A stretch of DNA of 64,000 nt from Alphaproteobacteria bacterium. Lineage in GTDB: Bacteria > Pseudomonadota > Alphaproteobacteria > Geminicoccales > Geminicoccaceae. The position numbers and the translations under genes were made by a program. The notes under the pieces are model-generated. The model ran no database searches and had not been told where the DNA came from. It saw only the letters and a list, made by a program, of their open reading frames with translations. The DNA is taken from positions 1-64,000 of the forward strand of contig JAUIID010000003.1 in NCBI GenBank assembly GCA_030431615.1, written 5' to 3'. Every line of letters starts with the position of its first letter. Within the stretch, counting starts at the first letter, position 1. Below, piece by piece: positions 50,487-58,663 of the stretch.

Positions 50487-51449
50487 TCAGACTCCGAGGG
50501 TTGCGCGGGGATCGAAGCTCATCTGCTCCCGCATCTGCTCGAGGAGGGCGCGGTCCGCGTCGGTCGCGACCTTCGGCATCACGATCTTCAGGACGACATA
50601 CTGGTCGCCCGGGGTCGGGCCCGGCAGCCCGCGCCCGGCGAGCCTGAGGCGCTGGCCGGACTGGGCGCCCGGCTTGATGGCGAGATTGACCGGGCCGCCC
50701 AGGGTCGGGACCTTGACGGTGGCGCCGAGCCCGGCCTCCCAGGGTGCCACCGGCAGGACGAGGCTCACGTCCCGGCCCTCGACGGTGAAGCGGGCATGCG
50801 GCAGGAGCTCGACCTCGAGGTAGAGATCGCCGTCCGGCGCCCCGCCGAAGCCGGCCCCGCCCTGCCCCTTGAGCCGGATCTTCTGGCCGTCGACGACGCC
50901 TTTGGGGATCCTGACGTTCAGGTTGCGCGTGTCGGGCAGGACATGGCCCGCCTCGTCGAAGCGATGCGTTTGCAGGGAGAGGCTGCGGGTGGCGCCCGCA
51001 TGGGAATCCTCGAGGGTGACGCCGATCCGGTAGTGGATGTCCTCGCCCGGGATGGCGAAGCGGGCGGCACCCGGCCCGGCCCGGCCACGCGCGCCCTCGC
51101 CCGCCCCGTCGCCGGCATGGCGCTGGCGGAAGATCGACTGGAGGAAGTCCTCGAGATCGGCCTCGTCGAGGCCGCCGCCCGCCGGCCCGGCCCCCTGGCC
51201 CGGCGGCGGCCGGGACGCCTCGCCCTGCCGGCTGCCATAGGTGCGCAGCTCGTCGTATTCTTTGCGCTTCGCCGGGTCCTTGAGGACCTCGTAGGCCTCG
51301 CCGACCTCCTTGAACCGGTCGGCCGAGCCGTCGCCCTTGTTGAGATCCGGATGATGCTCGCGGGCGAGCTGGCGATAGGCCTTCTTGATGTCGTCGGCCG
51401 AGGCGGTCTCGGCGACGCCGAGGATCGCGTAGTAGTCCTTGAGCTGCAT
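50487..51449 (-). CDS. cbpA: Curved DNA-binding DnaJ-type co-chaperone CbpA
   Basis: 320 residues, from ATG at 51449 after GGGACAGG. The J-domain (residues 1-70) has LKDYYAILGVAETASADDIK and the HPD motif in LAREHHPDLNKGDGSADRFK. A Gly/Ala linker covers ~75-120 and the two C-terminal beta domains bind substrate (VRIPKGVVDGQKIRLKGQGG, GDLYLEVELLPHARFTVEGR). No Cys-rich zinc domain is present, so it is CbpA rather than DnaJ. cbpM follows 3 bases after. Confidence 0.94.
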   Translation of the reverse strand: MQLKDYYAILGVAETASADDIKKAYRQLAREHHPDLNKGDGSADRFKEVGEAYEVLKDPAKRKEYDELRTYGSRQGEASRPPPGQGAGPAGGGLDEADLEDFLQSIFRQRHAGDGAGEGARGRAGPGAARFAIPGEDIHYRIGVTLEDSHAGATRSLSLQTHRFDEAGHVLPDTRNLNVRIPKGVVDGQKIRLKGQGGAGFGGAPDGDLYLEVELLPHARFTVEGRDVSLVLPVAPWEAGLGATVKVPTLGGPVNLAIKPGAQSGQRLRLAGRGLPGPTPGDQYVVLKIVMPKVATDADRALLEQMREQMSFDPRATLGV

Positions 51450-51626
51450 CGCCTGTCCCGGTCGGCTCCTGCCCCCGGCTGATGGGGTGCCGCCCCTGAT
51501 ACGCCGCCGGGCCCCGGCCCTCAAGGCCAGGGCCGGCATCGCGCCCCGGGTCGCCCGGCACGGGGAACATCCGCCGCCACCGCGCGTTTTCCTGCGAGAC
51601 ACATCGCACGGGGGAAGAGGTCACCC

Positions 51627-52424
51627 ATGGCCAATATCGTGAAGATGCTCGGCATGCTGCTGGCCACCCGCATGGCCGGCCGCGGCCGCTACGGCTCCGC
51701 ACTCGGCACGGCGGCGCTGATGCGCGGCGGCCTCGCCCGCAAGGCCGGCCTCGCCGGGCTCGGCTACATGGCCTACCGCGCCTACCAGGACGGCAAGGCC
51801 AGCCGGGCCGATGCCGGGGCCGTCAACGACCCCGCCGGGCGGAACACGGCGCATGCCGCGGGCGAGCAGGTCTCGGGTGCGCAGGCCAGTGGCAGCGGCA
51901 TCGCCGACACGCTGGGCAACCTCCTCGACAGCCTGACCGGCGGCCAGGTGGCGAGCCGCAAGGGCGAGCCCGGTCTCGGGGACAAGGTGCGCAACTATTT
52001 CGATCCCGGCTCGGCGGAGCCCGAGGGTGGCGTCGCCGGCGAGGCGGCAGCACCGCCCGGGGCCGTGGCGCAGCCGATGGACGACGCCCGTGCGCTTTTG
52101 CTCATCCGCGCCATGATCGCCGCCGCCAATGCCGATGGCCGCATCTCCGACGAGGAACGCCGGCGCATCCTGGCGGCCGTGGACGAGGCCGGCGGCGACA
52201 CCGATGACCACCGCCTGATCGAGCAGGAGCTCCGCAACCCGAAACCGCTCGACACGCTGCTGGGCGAGGTCCGCGACCACGCCACCGCGCAGCAGTTCTA
52301 TGCCGCGTCGCGGACCGCCATGGATGGCGCGAGCGCGACCCAGACCACCTATCTCGACTATCTCAGGAACCGCCTCAACCTGCCCCCGGACGAGGCCGCC
52401 GAGATCGACGAGGCGATGCAGTAG
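51627..52424 (+). CDS. DUF533/TerB-family inner-membrane-associated protein
   Basis: 265 residues. The N-terminal part (MLLATRMAGRGRYGSALGTA, GGLARKAGLAGLGYMAYRAY) is a Gly-rich amphipathic or membrane-associated stretch as in YebE. A disordered linker follows (~60-150). The C-terminal helical domain is TerB-like: RALLLIRAMIAAANADGRIS, DEERRRILAAVDEAGG, with the acidic D-G-R-I-S-x-x-E motif and TYLDYLRNRLNLPPDEAAEI. Function unknown; family members respond to envelope stress in enterics. Confidence 0.9.
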   Translation: MANIVKMLGMLLATRMAGRGRYGSALGTAALMRGGLARKAGLAGLGYMAYRAYQDGKASRADAGAVNDPAGRNTAHAAGEQVSGAQASGSGIADTLGNLLDSLTGGQVASRKGEPGLGDKVRNYFDPGSAEPEGGVAGEAAAPPGAVAQPMDDARALLLIRAMIAAANADGRISDEERRRILAAVDEAGGDTDDHRLIEQELRNPKPLDTLLGEVRDHATAQQFYAASRTAMDGASATQTTYLDYLRNRLNLPPDEAAEIDEAMQ

Positions 52425-52454
52425 GGCCAGCCCGCCCTTGCGCGAAGCCGCGTT

Positions 52455-52494
52455 CCCGATAGGCTGCTCTTGAAGAAAAGAACCGGCTATCGGG
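52455..52494. promoter_or_regulatory. Inverted repeat overlapping the ribosome-binding site of the sterol desaturase gene
   Basis: CCCGATAG and CTATCGGG are separated by 24 bases. The right half runs directly into the only Shine-Dalgarno-like sequence (GGGGACGG), 7 bases before the ATG. The element could be an operator, or an mRNA hairpin that hides the ribosome-binding site. Confidence 0.35.
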
Positions 52495-52501
52495 GACGGT
52501 C

Positions 52502-53494
52502 ATGGACGACTCGCGATTCGGCACGGTGGACGGCCGCGGCAACTGGGCGCCGAACGAGCCCGTCAGCTACGGCCCGCTCTTCGCCTGGCCGCCGCGTGCG
52601 GGGGCTCTCCTCAGATGGTTCTTCGGCTTTCCGGGCTTCCTGTTGCCCTGGAACCTGCTCTACGCGATCGCCGCCGTCCTGATCTGGACGTTCCTCACGC
52701 CCTCGCTCGAGACCATGCGCACCGCCTCGCCCGGCTGGATGCTGCTCGTGCTCGTGCGCAACTTTGCACTGGCCGTCGCGGTCTACGGCGCCTGGCACAT
52801 GTGGCTCTATGTCTGGCGCAAGCAGGACACGAGCTTCAAGTACAACCGCCAGTGGCCGAAGGCGAACGTGACCACATTCATGTTCGGCAGCCAGAACCGC
52901 GAGAACATGTTCTGGACGCTTGCCAGTGGCGTGCCGATCTGGACGGCCTACGAAGTGCTGCTGCTCTGGGCCTATGCCAGCGGCACCATCACCATCCTGA
53001 GCCCGACCGAGCACCCCGTCGCCTTCGTGGCACTCTTCTTTGTGGTGCCCTTCATCCACGAGGTCGGCTTCTACTTCTGCCATCGCTTCCTGCACTGGCC
53101 GCCGCTCTACCGCGTCGCCCACGCGCTGCACCACCGCAACACCAACCCGGGCCCGTGGTCGGGCCTCTCCATGCACCCCGTCGAGCACGTGATCTACTTC
53201 TCGACGATCCTGCTTTTCTTCCTCTTCCCGGCGCACCCGATCCATATGATCAACCTGGCGTCGCGCCTCGGCGTCGCCCCGGCCCAGGGCCATACCGGCT
53301 TCGACCGCGTCGTGGTCGGTGACGACACGGCGATGAACACCTCCTATTTCGCCCTTTACCTCCACCACAAGTATTTCGAGGTGAACTACGCCGACGGCAT
53401 GGTCCCGCTCGACAAGTGGTTCGGCTCCTTCCACGACGGCACGCCCGAGGCCCACGCGCTGATGAAGGCGCGGCGGGCGAGGCGGGGCGTGTAG
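52502..53494 (+). CDS. Sterol desaturase/fatty acid hydroxylase-family membrane protein
   Basis: 330 residues with about four membrane segments. The di-iron histidine boxes are HEVGFYFCHRFLHWPPLYRV (H-x7-H-x3-H), HALHHRNTNPG (HxxHH) and, nearer the C-terminus, FALYLHHKYFEVNYADGMVP (HH). SMHPVEHVIYF adds further family His. It acts in the membrane to hydroxylate or desaturate a lipid, sterol or hopanoid substrate that is not defined here. The family ending FHDGTPEAHALMKARRARR is complete. A frameshifted fragment similar to its 3' end lies 7.3 kb downstream. Confidence 0.92.
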   Translation: MDDSRFGTVDGRGNWAPNEPVSYGPLFAWPPRAGALLRWFFGFPGFLLPWNLLYAIAAVLIWTFLTPSLETMRTASPGWMLLVLVRNFALAVAVYGAWHMWLYVWRKQDTSFKYNRQWPKANVTTFMFGSQNRENMFWTLASGVPIWTAYEVLLLWAYASGTITILSPTEHPVAFVALFFVVPFIHEVGFYFCHRFLHWPPLYRVAHALHHRNTNPGPWSGLSMHPVEHVIYFSTILLFFLFPAHPIHMINLASRLGVAPAQGHTGFDRVVVGDDTAMNTSYFALYLHHKYFEVNYADGMVPLDKWFGSFHDGTPEAHALMKARRARRGV

Positions 53495-53600
53495 GCGACG
53501 CCCGCACTTCGCTGTTTACCGGGCAGCGGCGTTGCGTGCATGCTGCCGGCCACTGCCGCACCAGCAAAGGGCGGCAGGCAAATCCCGGGGAGGACAATAC

Positions 53601-54653
53601 GTGCGACTGTCTGATCGAAGCATCGGCATGGCGCTGCTGCTCTGCCTGACTTCCGGTGCCGCGGCGCTGGCCCAGGACGTCAATGACGCGCCCCTGACCG
53701 AGAACTGGGCGCCGACCGAGTGGGGTGCGGACGATTCCGCGGGCTCCGTGAACCGCATTACGCCGGAGCTGGTGCTGGGTGCCGTGGGCCTGGTCAAGCA
53801 GGGCAAGGTCGCGACCCTGGGCAAGGTCTATGCCGGCGATGCCCCGGCCTTCGGTAGCCGTGGCTGGCGCATGACCGTGCCGGGCCTGCCCACCGGCGGC
53901 CCGTTCGGCTCCCACCAGCTCGTCTACAACGACGAATACCTGGCGACCGAGATCGGCCAGATCGGCACGCAGTTCGACGGCCCGGGCCATATCGGCGTCA
54001 TCACCTCCGACGGCATGTATTTCTACAATGGCCGCTTCATCGACAAGGACCCGGCGATCGGCACCTACGGCCTCGGCCCGCTCGGTGTCGAGCACGTGGC
54101 GGAGAAGGGCTTCGTCTGCCGCGGCGTGCTGCTCGATGCCGTGGCCTATCGCGGCGGCCAGCTGCCGATCCCGACCGGTGCGGATGGCGATCCCGGCATC
54201 ATCACCGACACCGACGTCGAGGCCATGGTCGAGGCCCAGGGCATCGACCCCATCGGTGAGGGCGACTGCGTCTTCCTCTACACCGGCCACGGCGACATCT
54301 GGCACCCCAGCGACTGGGACAAGTTCGACGCCGCCGAGAAGACCGAGCGCACCGCCGAGTTCAACGCAGGCGAGCCCGGCTTCGGCATCTCGGCCTGCGA
54401 CTACCTCGCCGAACGCAAAATCATCCTGACCGGCGCCGATACCTGGGCCGTCGAGGCGGTGCCCGGCGAGAACGCCGACAAGCCCTTCGAATGCCACATG
54501 CAGATGCAGACCCGCCGCGGCATCTGGAACATCGAGAACCTCGACCTCTCCCAACTGGTCGAGGACGGCGCCCACGAATTCCTCTTCGTCTGGGCACCGC
54601 TCAAGATGAAGGGTGCCACCGGCTCGCCGGGCAACCCGATGGCGCTTTATTGA
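53601..54653 (+). CDS. Exported cyclase-family protein (kynurenine formamidase-like fold)
   Basis: 350 residues, from GTG after GGGGAGGA. The signal peptide is RSIGMALLLCLTSGAAALAQ. The cyclase/KynB-like fold has the metal-binding motif in IGTQFDGPGHIGVITSDGMY (D-x-P-x-H) and TGADGDPGIITDTDVEAMVE. FLYTGHGDIWHPSDW lies in the second half. Members hydrolyse amides or lactones; kynurenine formamidase is cytosolic and shorter, so an exported lactonase or amidase is likely. It faces the PQQ dehydrogenase and cytochrome genes across a terminator. Confidence 0.85.
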   Translation: MRLSDRSIGMALLLCLTSGAAALAQDVNDAPLTENWAPTEWGADDSAGSVNRITPELVLGAVGLVKQGKVATLGKVYAGDAPAFGSRGWRMTVPGLPTGGPFGSHQLVYNDEYLATEIGQIGTQFDGPGHIGVITSDGMYFYNGRFIDKDPAIGTYGLGPLGVEHVAEKGFVCRGVLLDAVAYRGGQLPIPTGADGDPGIITDTDVEAMVEAQGIDPIGEGDCVFLYTGHGDIWHPSDWDKFDAAEKTERTAEFNAGEPGFGISACDYLAERKIILTGADTWAVEAVPGENADKPFECHMQMQTRRGIWNIENLDLSQLVEDGAHEFLFVWAPLKMKGATGSPGNPMALY

Positions 54654-54669
54654 TCGAGTAGGACGGAAT

Positions 54670-54694
54670 GGCGGGGAGGCACCGCCTCCCCGCC
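54670..54694. terminator. Bidirectional terminator hairpin between cyclase and cytochrome genes
   Basis: A perfect 11-bp stem GGCGGGGAGGC / GCCTCCCCGCC with a 3-base loop lies between convergent genes. A TTTTC follows ~15 bases later on the plus strand. A nearly identical core (GGGGAGG...CCTCCCC) recurs after vapC. Confidence 0.7.
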
Positions 54695-54723
54695 GGCCCC
54701 ACCGGTTTTCTAGGTTGGCCGGG

Positions 54724-55314
54724 CTACTCGACCAGCTCGATTTCGACTTCGACCCCGGCATACCAGTCGGCTGCGGCGCGGATCTCCGCGTCGGTCAGGT
54801 CGGCGGCGATGGGCGTCATGATGTCATGCACGCGCTTGCCGTTGCGGAATGCCTTGAGCTGGGTGTCGATGTAGATGTTCGTCTCGCCGGCGAGGTTCGG
54901 CGCATCCTCGACGAGGTGCAGGCCGTCGACGCCGTGGCACGAAACGCAAAGGTCAGGTGCGTCTGCCGGGTCCGCCGTGACCTCGGCTGTTATCCGGTGT
55001 CCGGCATACCAGGCCGCGAGTGCTGCGATCTGCTCGTCGGTTAGGCTGCTCGCGACGATCGACATCATCTCGTGCTCCCGCGTGCCGTCGCGAAAGGCGG
55101 TGAGCTGGTTCCGGATATAGCTCTCGGGCTCACCTCCGATATGCGGGGCGATCGGGATCTGCGCCAGGCCATCGAGCCCGTGGCAGGTGCGGCACTGGCC
55201 GGCGAGCTGCCGGCCAGCCTCCCGATCGGAAGTCGCTTGGGCGAGGAGGTCCCCGGCGGGGACGAGCCCGCCGAGGACCAGGCCGCAAGACAGGATATGC
55301 GGCAGTCGGATCAT
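54724..55314 (-). CDS. Di-haem cytochrome c (periplasmic)
   Basis: 196 residues. A signal peptide (IRLPHILSCGLVLGGLVPAG) is followed by two class I cytochrome c domains with haem-binding CRTCHG (~residue 43) and CVSCHG (~residue 135). Each has the distal Met region (EMMSIVASSLTDEQIAALAA; DIMTPIAADLTDAEIRAAAD). Such c4-type cytochromes accept electrons from periplasmic dehydrogenases. Its start overlaps the stop of the PQQ dehydrogenase gene (ATGA), so the two almost certainly work together. Confidence 0.93.
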   Translation of the reverse strand: MIRLPHILSCGLVLGGLVPAGDLLAQATSDREAGRQLAGQCRTCHGLDGLAQIPIAPHIGGEPESYIRNQLTAFRDGTREHEMMSIVASSLTDEQIAALAAWYAGHRITAEVTADPADAPDLCVSCHGVDGLHLVEDAPNLAGETNIYIDTQLKAFRNGKRVHDIMTPIAADLTDAEIRAAADWYAGVEVEIELVE

Positions 55315-56573
55315 TGCGCCGGCGCTGGAGCGTAGGCAATCCGCCAGATGGCCCCGGCGAAGTCGTCGGAAACGAGCATCGAGCCGTCGGGCAGGAACGC
55401 GATGTCCATCGGCCGGCCGCGATACTCGCCCGTTGCCTCGTCCAGCCAGCCATCGGCGAAGACCTCGGTGCCGGCCGCGTTGCCTTCCTCGTCGACCGCG
55501 GTGAACATCACCCGAGCACCCACCGGCACGGTGCGGTTCCACGAGCCGTGCTGGGCCGAGAAGAAGCCGCCGTGATACTTGTCGGGGAACGAGCTGCCCC
55601 GATAGAAGCTCATGCCGAGGTCGGCCGCATGGGCCTGCATCTCGACCGCCGGCTGGACGAACTCGACACCCTCGGGCCGCGGCACATTCTTGTAGGCCGG
55701 AATCTCGACGCTGCCGTTGAGCCAGGGAAAGCCGAAATGCTGGCCCGCGGCCGTCTGCCGGTTGAGCTCGCCCGGGGGAATGTCGTCGCCCATGCCGTCG
55801 ACCTGGTTGTCGGTGAACCAGAGTTCGCCGTTCGCCGGGTTGAAGTCGTGCCCGACCGAGTTGCGCACGCCACGCGTATAGACCTCGCGGCCCGAGCCGT
55901 CGGTGTTGATGCGGATGATGCCGCCGATGCCGATCTTGTCGTACATCTCGAGCTTGTCTTCAGGCTGCACGTTGTGCGGCTGCCCGAGCGAGATGTAGAG
56001 CTTGCCGTCCGGGCCGACGCGGCAGACGCGGGCGGTGTGGTTGAAGCTCTCCTCGTCGGCCGGGACCAGCTCGCCCTGCGGCACGACGACGCCGACGGCA
56101 GGATCCGGCCCTTCGAAGAAGAACTCGGCTGCCGGGAAGACCAGCACCCGATTGCGCTCCGCGATGTAGAGAAAACCGTCACGGGAGAAGCAGGGGCCAT
56201 TGGGGATGTCGAACGTGATCGAAGGTGCGAAGTCCATGACCTGATCGGCGACGCGGTTGCGGTCGCGATCGACCACCGACCAGACCTTGTCCTTGCGGGT
56301 GCCGACAAACGTCACCGTGCCCTGCGGTGCCACCGCCATGGAGCGTGCATCGGGCACGACGGCATAGAGGCTCACCTCGAAGCCATCGGGCACGTTGATG
56401 TGCTCGACGATGCCTTCGAGCGCCTCGGCGCGGGGACCCTCCTGCTCGACGAAGGTGAAGGTCGCGTCGGTGCGCTGCATGTTGGACAGCTTTTCCATGT
56501 TGTCCTGCGCCATTGCCGGTGCCGCCAGCATGGTGCCGAGCAGGAGACCTGACGCCAGTTGTTTGCAGTTCAT
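55311..56573 (-). CDS. PQQ-dependent sugar dehydrogenase (sorbosone dehydrogenase-like)
   Basis: 420 residues, from ATG after AGGGAGCG. A signal peptide (ASGLLLGTMLAAPAMAQ) is followed by a six-bladed beta-propeller of the soluble glucose/L-sorbosone dehydrogenase family. Motifs are AVAPQGTVTFVGTRKDKVWS, GDGKLYISLGQPHN-like (VGPDGKLYISLGQPHNVQPE), GGIIRINTDGSGREVYTRGV, RNSVGHDFNPANGELWFTDN and QHFGFPWLNGSVEIP. The enzyme oxidises a sugar or aldehyde in the periplasm with PQQ and passes electrons to a cytochrome. The overlapping cytochrome gene fits that. Confidence 0.92.
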   Translation of the reverse strand: MNCKQLASGLLLGTMLAAPAMAQDNMEKLSNMQRTDATFTFVEQEGPRAEALEGIVEHINVPDGFEVSLYAVVPDARSMAVAPQGTVTFVGTRKDKVWSVVDRDRNRVADQVMDFAPSITFDIPNGPCFSRDGFLYIAERNRVLVFPAAEFFFEGPDPAVGVVVPQGELVPADEESFNHTARVCRVGPDGKLYISLGQPHNVQPEDKLEMYDKIGIGGIIRINTDGSGREVYTRGVRNSVGHDFNPANGELWFTDNQVDGMGDDIPPGELNRQTAAGQHFGFPWLNGSVEIPAYKNVPRPEGVEFVQPAVEMQAHAADLGMSFYRGSSFPDKYHGGFFSAQHGSWNRTVPVGARVMFTAVDEEGNAAGTEVFADGWLDEATGEYRGRPMDIAFLPDGSMLVSDDFAGAIWRIAYAPAPAQ

Positions 56574-56833
56574 GCTTCGCTCCCTGTTTTGCTTGTGCGC
56601 CGGTCGCGGGTGCGGTCCCCGACTCGACGTGACGGCCAATAAGAGCCGATATCGAACTACTTGCCAAGCATTCGGCGTGAAGCTGCTGCGGCGGGCCTCG
56701 ACGTGCTGCACTTCATCATGGCCACGCGAAGGGCCTGTACCAGCGCCGATACTTGCCGCCGCTCCGTGGTGGCGGTCGACACGGTGTGTTGGCCAATCTA
56801 TAAGGTGGTGTGGTTGTCTAGAAGGTTGGCTGC

Positions 56834-57091
56834 ATGGCACTCAGTCTGAAGGATGCGGAGACCGATCGGCTGGCGCGGGAGGTGGCGCGGCTGACGGGCG
56901 AGAGCCTGACGGAGGCCGTGCGCCGGGCCCTGGCCGAGCGGCTGGCGCGCGAGCGGCGCAAGCGTGGCGAGGCCGTCGGGCTCGCCGGCCGGCTCGACGC
57001 GCTTGCCCGGGAAGGTGCCGATCTGCCCGATCTGGACCGTCGCAGTGCCGAGGAGATCCTCGGCTACGATGAGTGCGGCCTGCCCGGCTGA
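56834..57091 (+). CDS. vapB: VapB-type antitoxin
   Basis: 85 residues, from ATG after AGAAGG. The PSK transcription-factor family start [39 protein letters not shown] is broken here only by spacing for length; it is an N-terminal dimerisation/DNA-binding region. A C-terminal toxin-binding tail ([20 protein letters not shown]) has the usual acidic, Asp/Glu-rich ending. It neutralises VapC and represses its own promoter. It overlaps vapC by one base (TGATG). Confidence 0.93.
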   Translation: MALSLKDAETDRLAREVARLTGESLTEAVRRALAERLARERRKRGEAVGLAGRLDALAREGADLPDLDRRSAEEILGYDECGLPG

Positions 57092-57480
57092 TGGTGCTCG
57101 ACAGCTCGGCCATTCTGGCCGTTCTGCTCGACGAACCCGAGCGGGCGGGCTTCACGCGCCGAATAGAGCAGGCTCAGACACGCCTCGTTTCCGCCGCCAC
57201 GCTGGTCGAGGTCACGATTGTGATCGAGAGCCGCAAGGGCGAGCCCGGTCGGCCGCTGCTCCAGCGCTTTCTCCAACTGATCGCGGCCGAAATCGCGCCC
57301 GTAACCGCCGAGCAGGCGGAGCACGCCTGCGACGCCTTCCGCCGCTACGGCAAGGGGCGCCATGCCGCCGGCCTCAATTTCGGCGACGTCTTCGCCTACG
57401 CGCTCGCCCGGACCAGCGGCGAACCGCTCCTGTACAAGGGCAACGACTTCGCCCGCACCGACATCACCAGCGCCGCCTGA
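57091..57480 (+). CDS. vapC: VapC-type PIN-domain toxin ribonuclease
   Basis: 129 residues. The PIN fold has acidic active-site residues in [20 protein letters not shown] (Asp4), ATLVEVTIVIESR (Glu) and GLNFGDVFAYALARTSGEPL (Asp); LLYKGNDFARTDI is the usual final strand. VapC toxins cleave tRNA or rRNA and arrest growth when the antitoxin is degraded. It is coupled to vapB and followed by a hairpin terminator. An earlier ATG at 57073 would add only 6 residues inside vapB. Confidence 0.94.
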   Translation: MVLDSSAILAVLLDEPERAGFTRRIEQAQTRLVSAATLVEVTIVIESRKGEPGRPLLQRFLQLIAAEIAPVTAEQAEHACDAFRRYGKGRHAAGLNFGDVFAYALARTSGEPLLYKGNDFARTDITSAA

Positions 57481-57500
57481 AACCAAAGCAACCGGTGGGG

Positions 57501-57524
57501 CGTGGGGAGGCGTGCCTCCCCACG
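57501..57524. terminator. Hairpin after vapBC
   Basis: CGTGGGGAGG / CCTCCCCACG with a 4-base loop, 20 bases after vapC and 17 before the stop of the convergent dctP gene. The core is shared with the hairpin at 54670-54694. There is no clear T-run. Confidence 0.6.
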
Positions 57525-57540
57525 GTCCTTGTCCTGAAGC

Positions 57541-58614
57541 TCACCCGTAACGGTAGGGCGGGCCGGCTTTCTGCATGGCGGCGCGGTAGTTCTTGATGAT
57601 CTGGACGATGCGGGCGCTGCGGTCGGATTCGGCGGCGATTTCCTCGTAGAAGACTTCGGCGGCACCTTCGATGGCGCTCCATTCCTCTTCGGGGATGGTG
57701 GTGAGCTCGAGCTTGTCGCCGGTGGTGCGGTAGTAGGCTTCGCCCCACCAGTACCAGTGCTGGCGGTAGTAGTGGGAGCTGTCCATGCAGAGGGTGAAGA
57801 GGCCCTTGAGGTGCTCGGGCAGCTCGTTCCAGCGTTCGGAGTTGGCGAAGTAGGAGCCGACCCAGGCGCCGGAGATGTTGTTGGTGAGGTAGTAGTTGGT
57901 GACGTCGGCCCAGCCGACCGTATAGGCCTCGGTGATGCCGCACCAGGCGACGCCGTCGAGCTCGCCGGTCTGCAGCGCCACCTCGATGTCCTCCCAGGGG
58001 AGGGTGACGGGGACGACGCCGAACTGCGTCAGGAAGCGGCCGGCGGTCGGGAAGGTGAAGACGCGCTTGCCCTCGAGGTCGGCGACGCTGCGGATGGGGT
58101 CGCGGGTGACGAAGTTGCAGGGGTCCCAGGAGCCGGCGGAGAGCCAGGTGACGCCGTCTATCTCGCCGTAGGCTTCCTCCCAGATCTCCTTCAGCCCCCA
58201 GTGGTTGAAGAGGGCGGGCACGTCGAGGGAGTAGCGGGAGGCGAAGGGGAAGTAGCCGCCGAAGACGGAGACGTCGACGGGGGCGGCGATGCTGTCGTCA
58301 TCGCTCTGCACGGCGTCGATGGTGCCGTTCTGCATGGCGCGGAAGAGCTCGGGCGTGGGGACGAGCTGGTCGGCGAAGTAGAGCTCGATCTCCATCTCGC
58401 CATTGGCGACCTTGTTGAACTGATCGATGGAGGGCTTGATGACGAATTCGGCGAGCGCCGGGCCGGCATAGGTCTGCAGGCGCCAACGGATCGGGCCCTG
58501 CGCCTTGACGTAGGGTGCGGGGAAGGTCGAGGCGGCGGCGACCGCACCGGCGCCGAGCGTGGTAGCACCGGCCTTATTGAGGAAGTCGCGACGCCGGGCA
58601 TTCTTGATCGTCAT
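57541..58614 (-). CDS. dctP: TRAP transporter substrate-binding protein with Tat signal
   Basis: 357 residues, from ATG after AAGGAGG. The start has a twin-arginine signal: RRRDFLNKAGATTLGAGAVA, then FPAPYVKAQG, so it should be exported folded by Tat. The DctP fold is clear: YAGPALAEFVIKPSIDQFNK, GEMEIELYFADQLVPTPELF, AMQNGTIDAVQSDDDS and KRVFTFPTAGRFLTQFGVVP. GELDGVAWCGITEAYTVGW resembles the tetrameric/calcium-binding lactate or keto-acid TAXI-like DctP group. It is the last gene of the dctQ-dctM-dctP operon. Confidence 0.93.
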   Translation of the reverse strand: MTIKNARRRDFLNKAGATTLGAGAVAAASTFPAPYVKAQGPIRWRLQTYAGPALAEFVIKPSIDQFNKVANGEMEIELYFADQLVPTPELFRAMQNGTIDAVQSDDDSIAAPVDVSVFGGYFPFASRYSLDVPALFNHWGLKEIWEEAYGEIDGVTWLSAGSWDPCNFVTRDPIRSVADLEGKRVFTFPTAGRFLTQFGVVPVTLPWEDIEVALQTGELDGVAWCGITEAYTVGWADVTNYYLTNNISGAWVGSYFANSERWNELPEHLKGLFTLCMDSSHYYRQHWYWWGEAYYRTTGDKLELTTIPEEEWSAIEGAAEVFYEEIAAESDRSARIVQIIKNYRAAMQKAGPPYRYG

Positions 58615-58663
58615 CTTTGGTTCCTCCTTGACAGTCGGGCGGCCGAATCCTTCCGCCGCCGGC

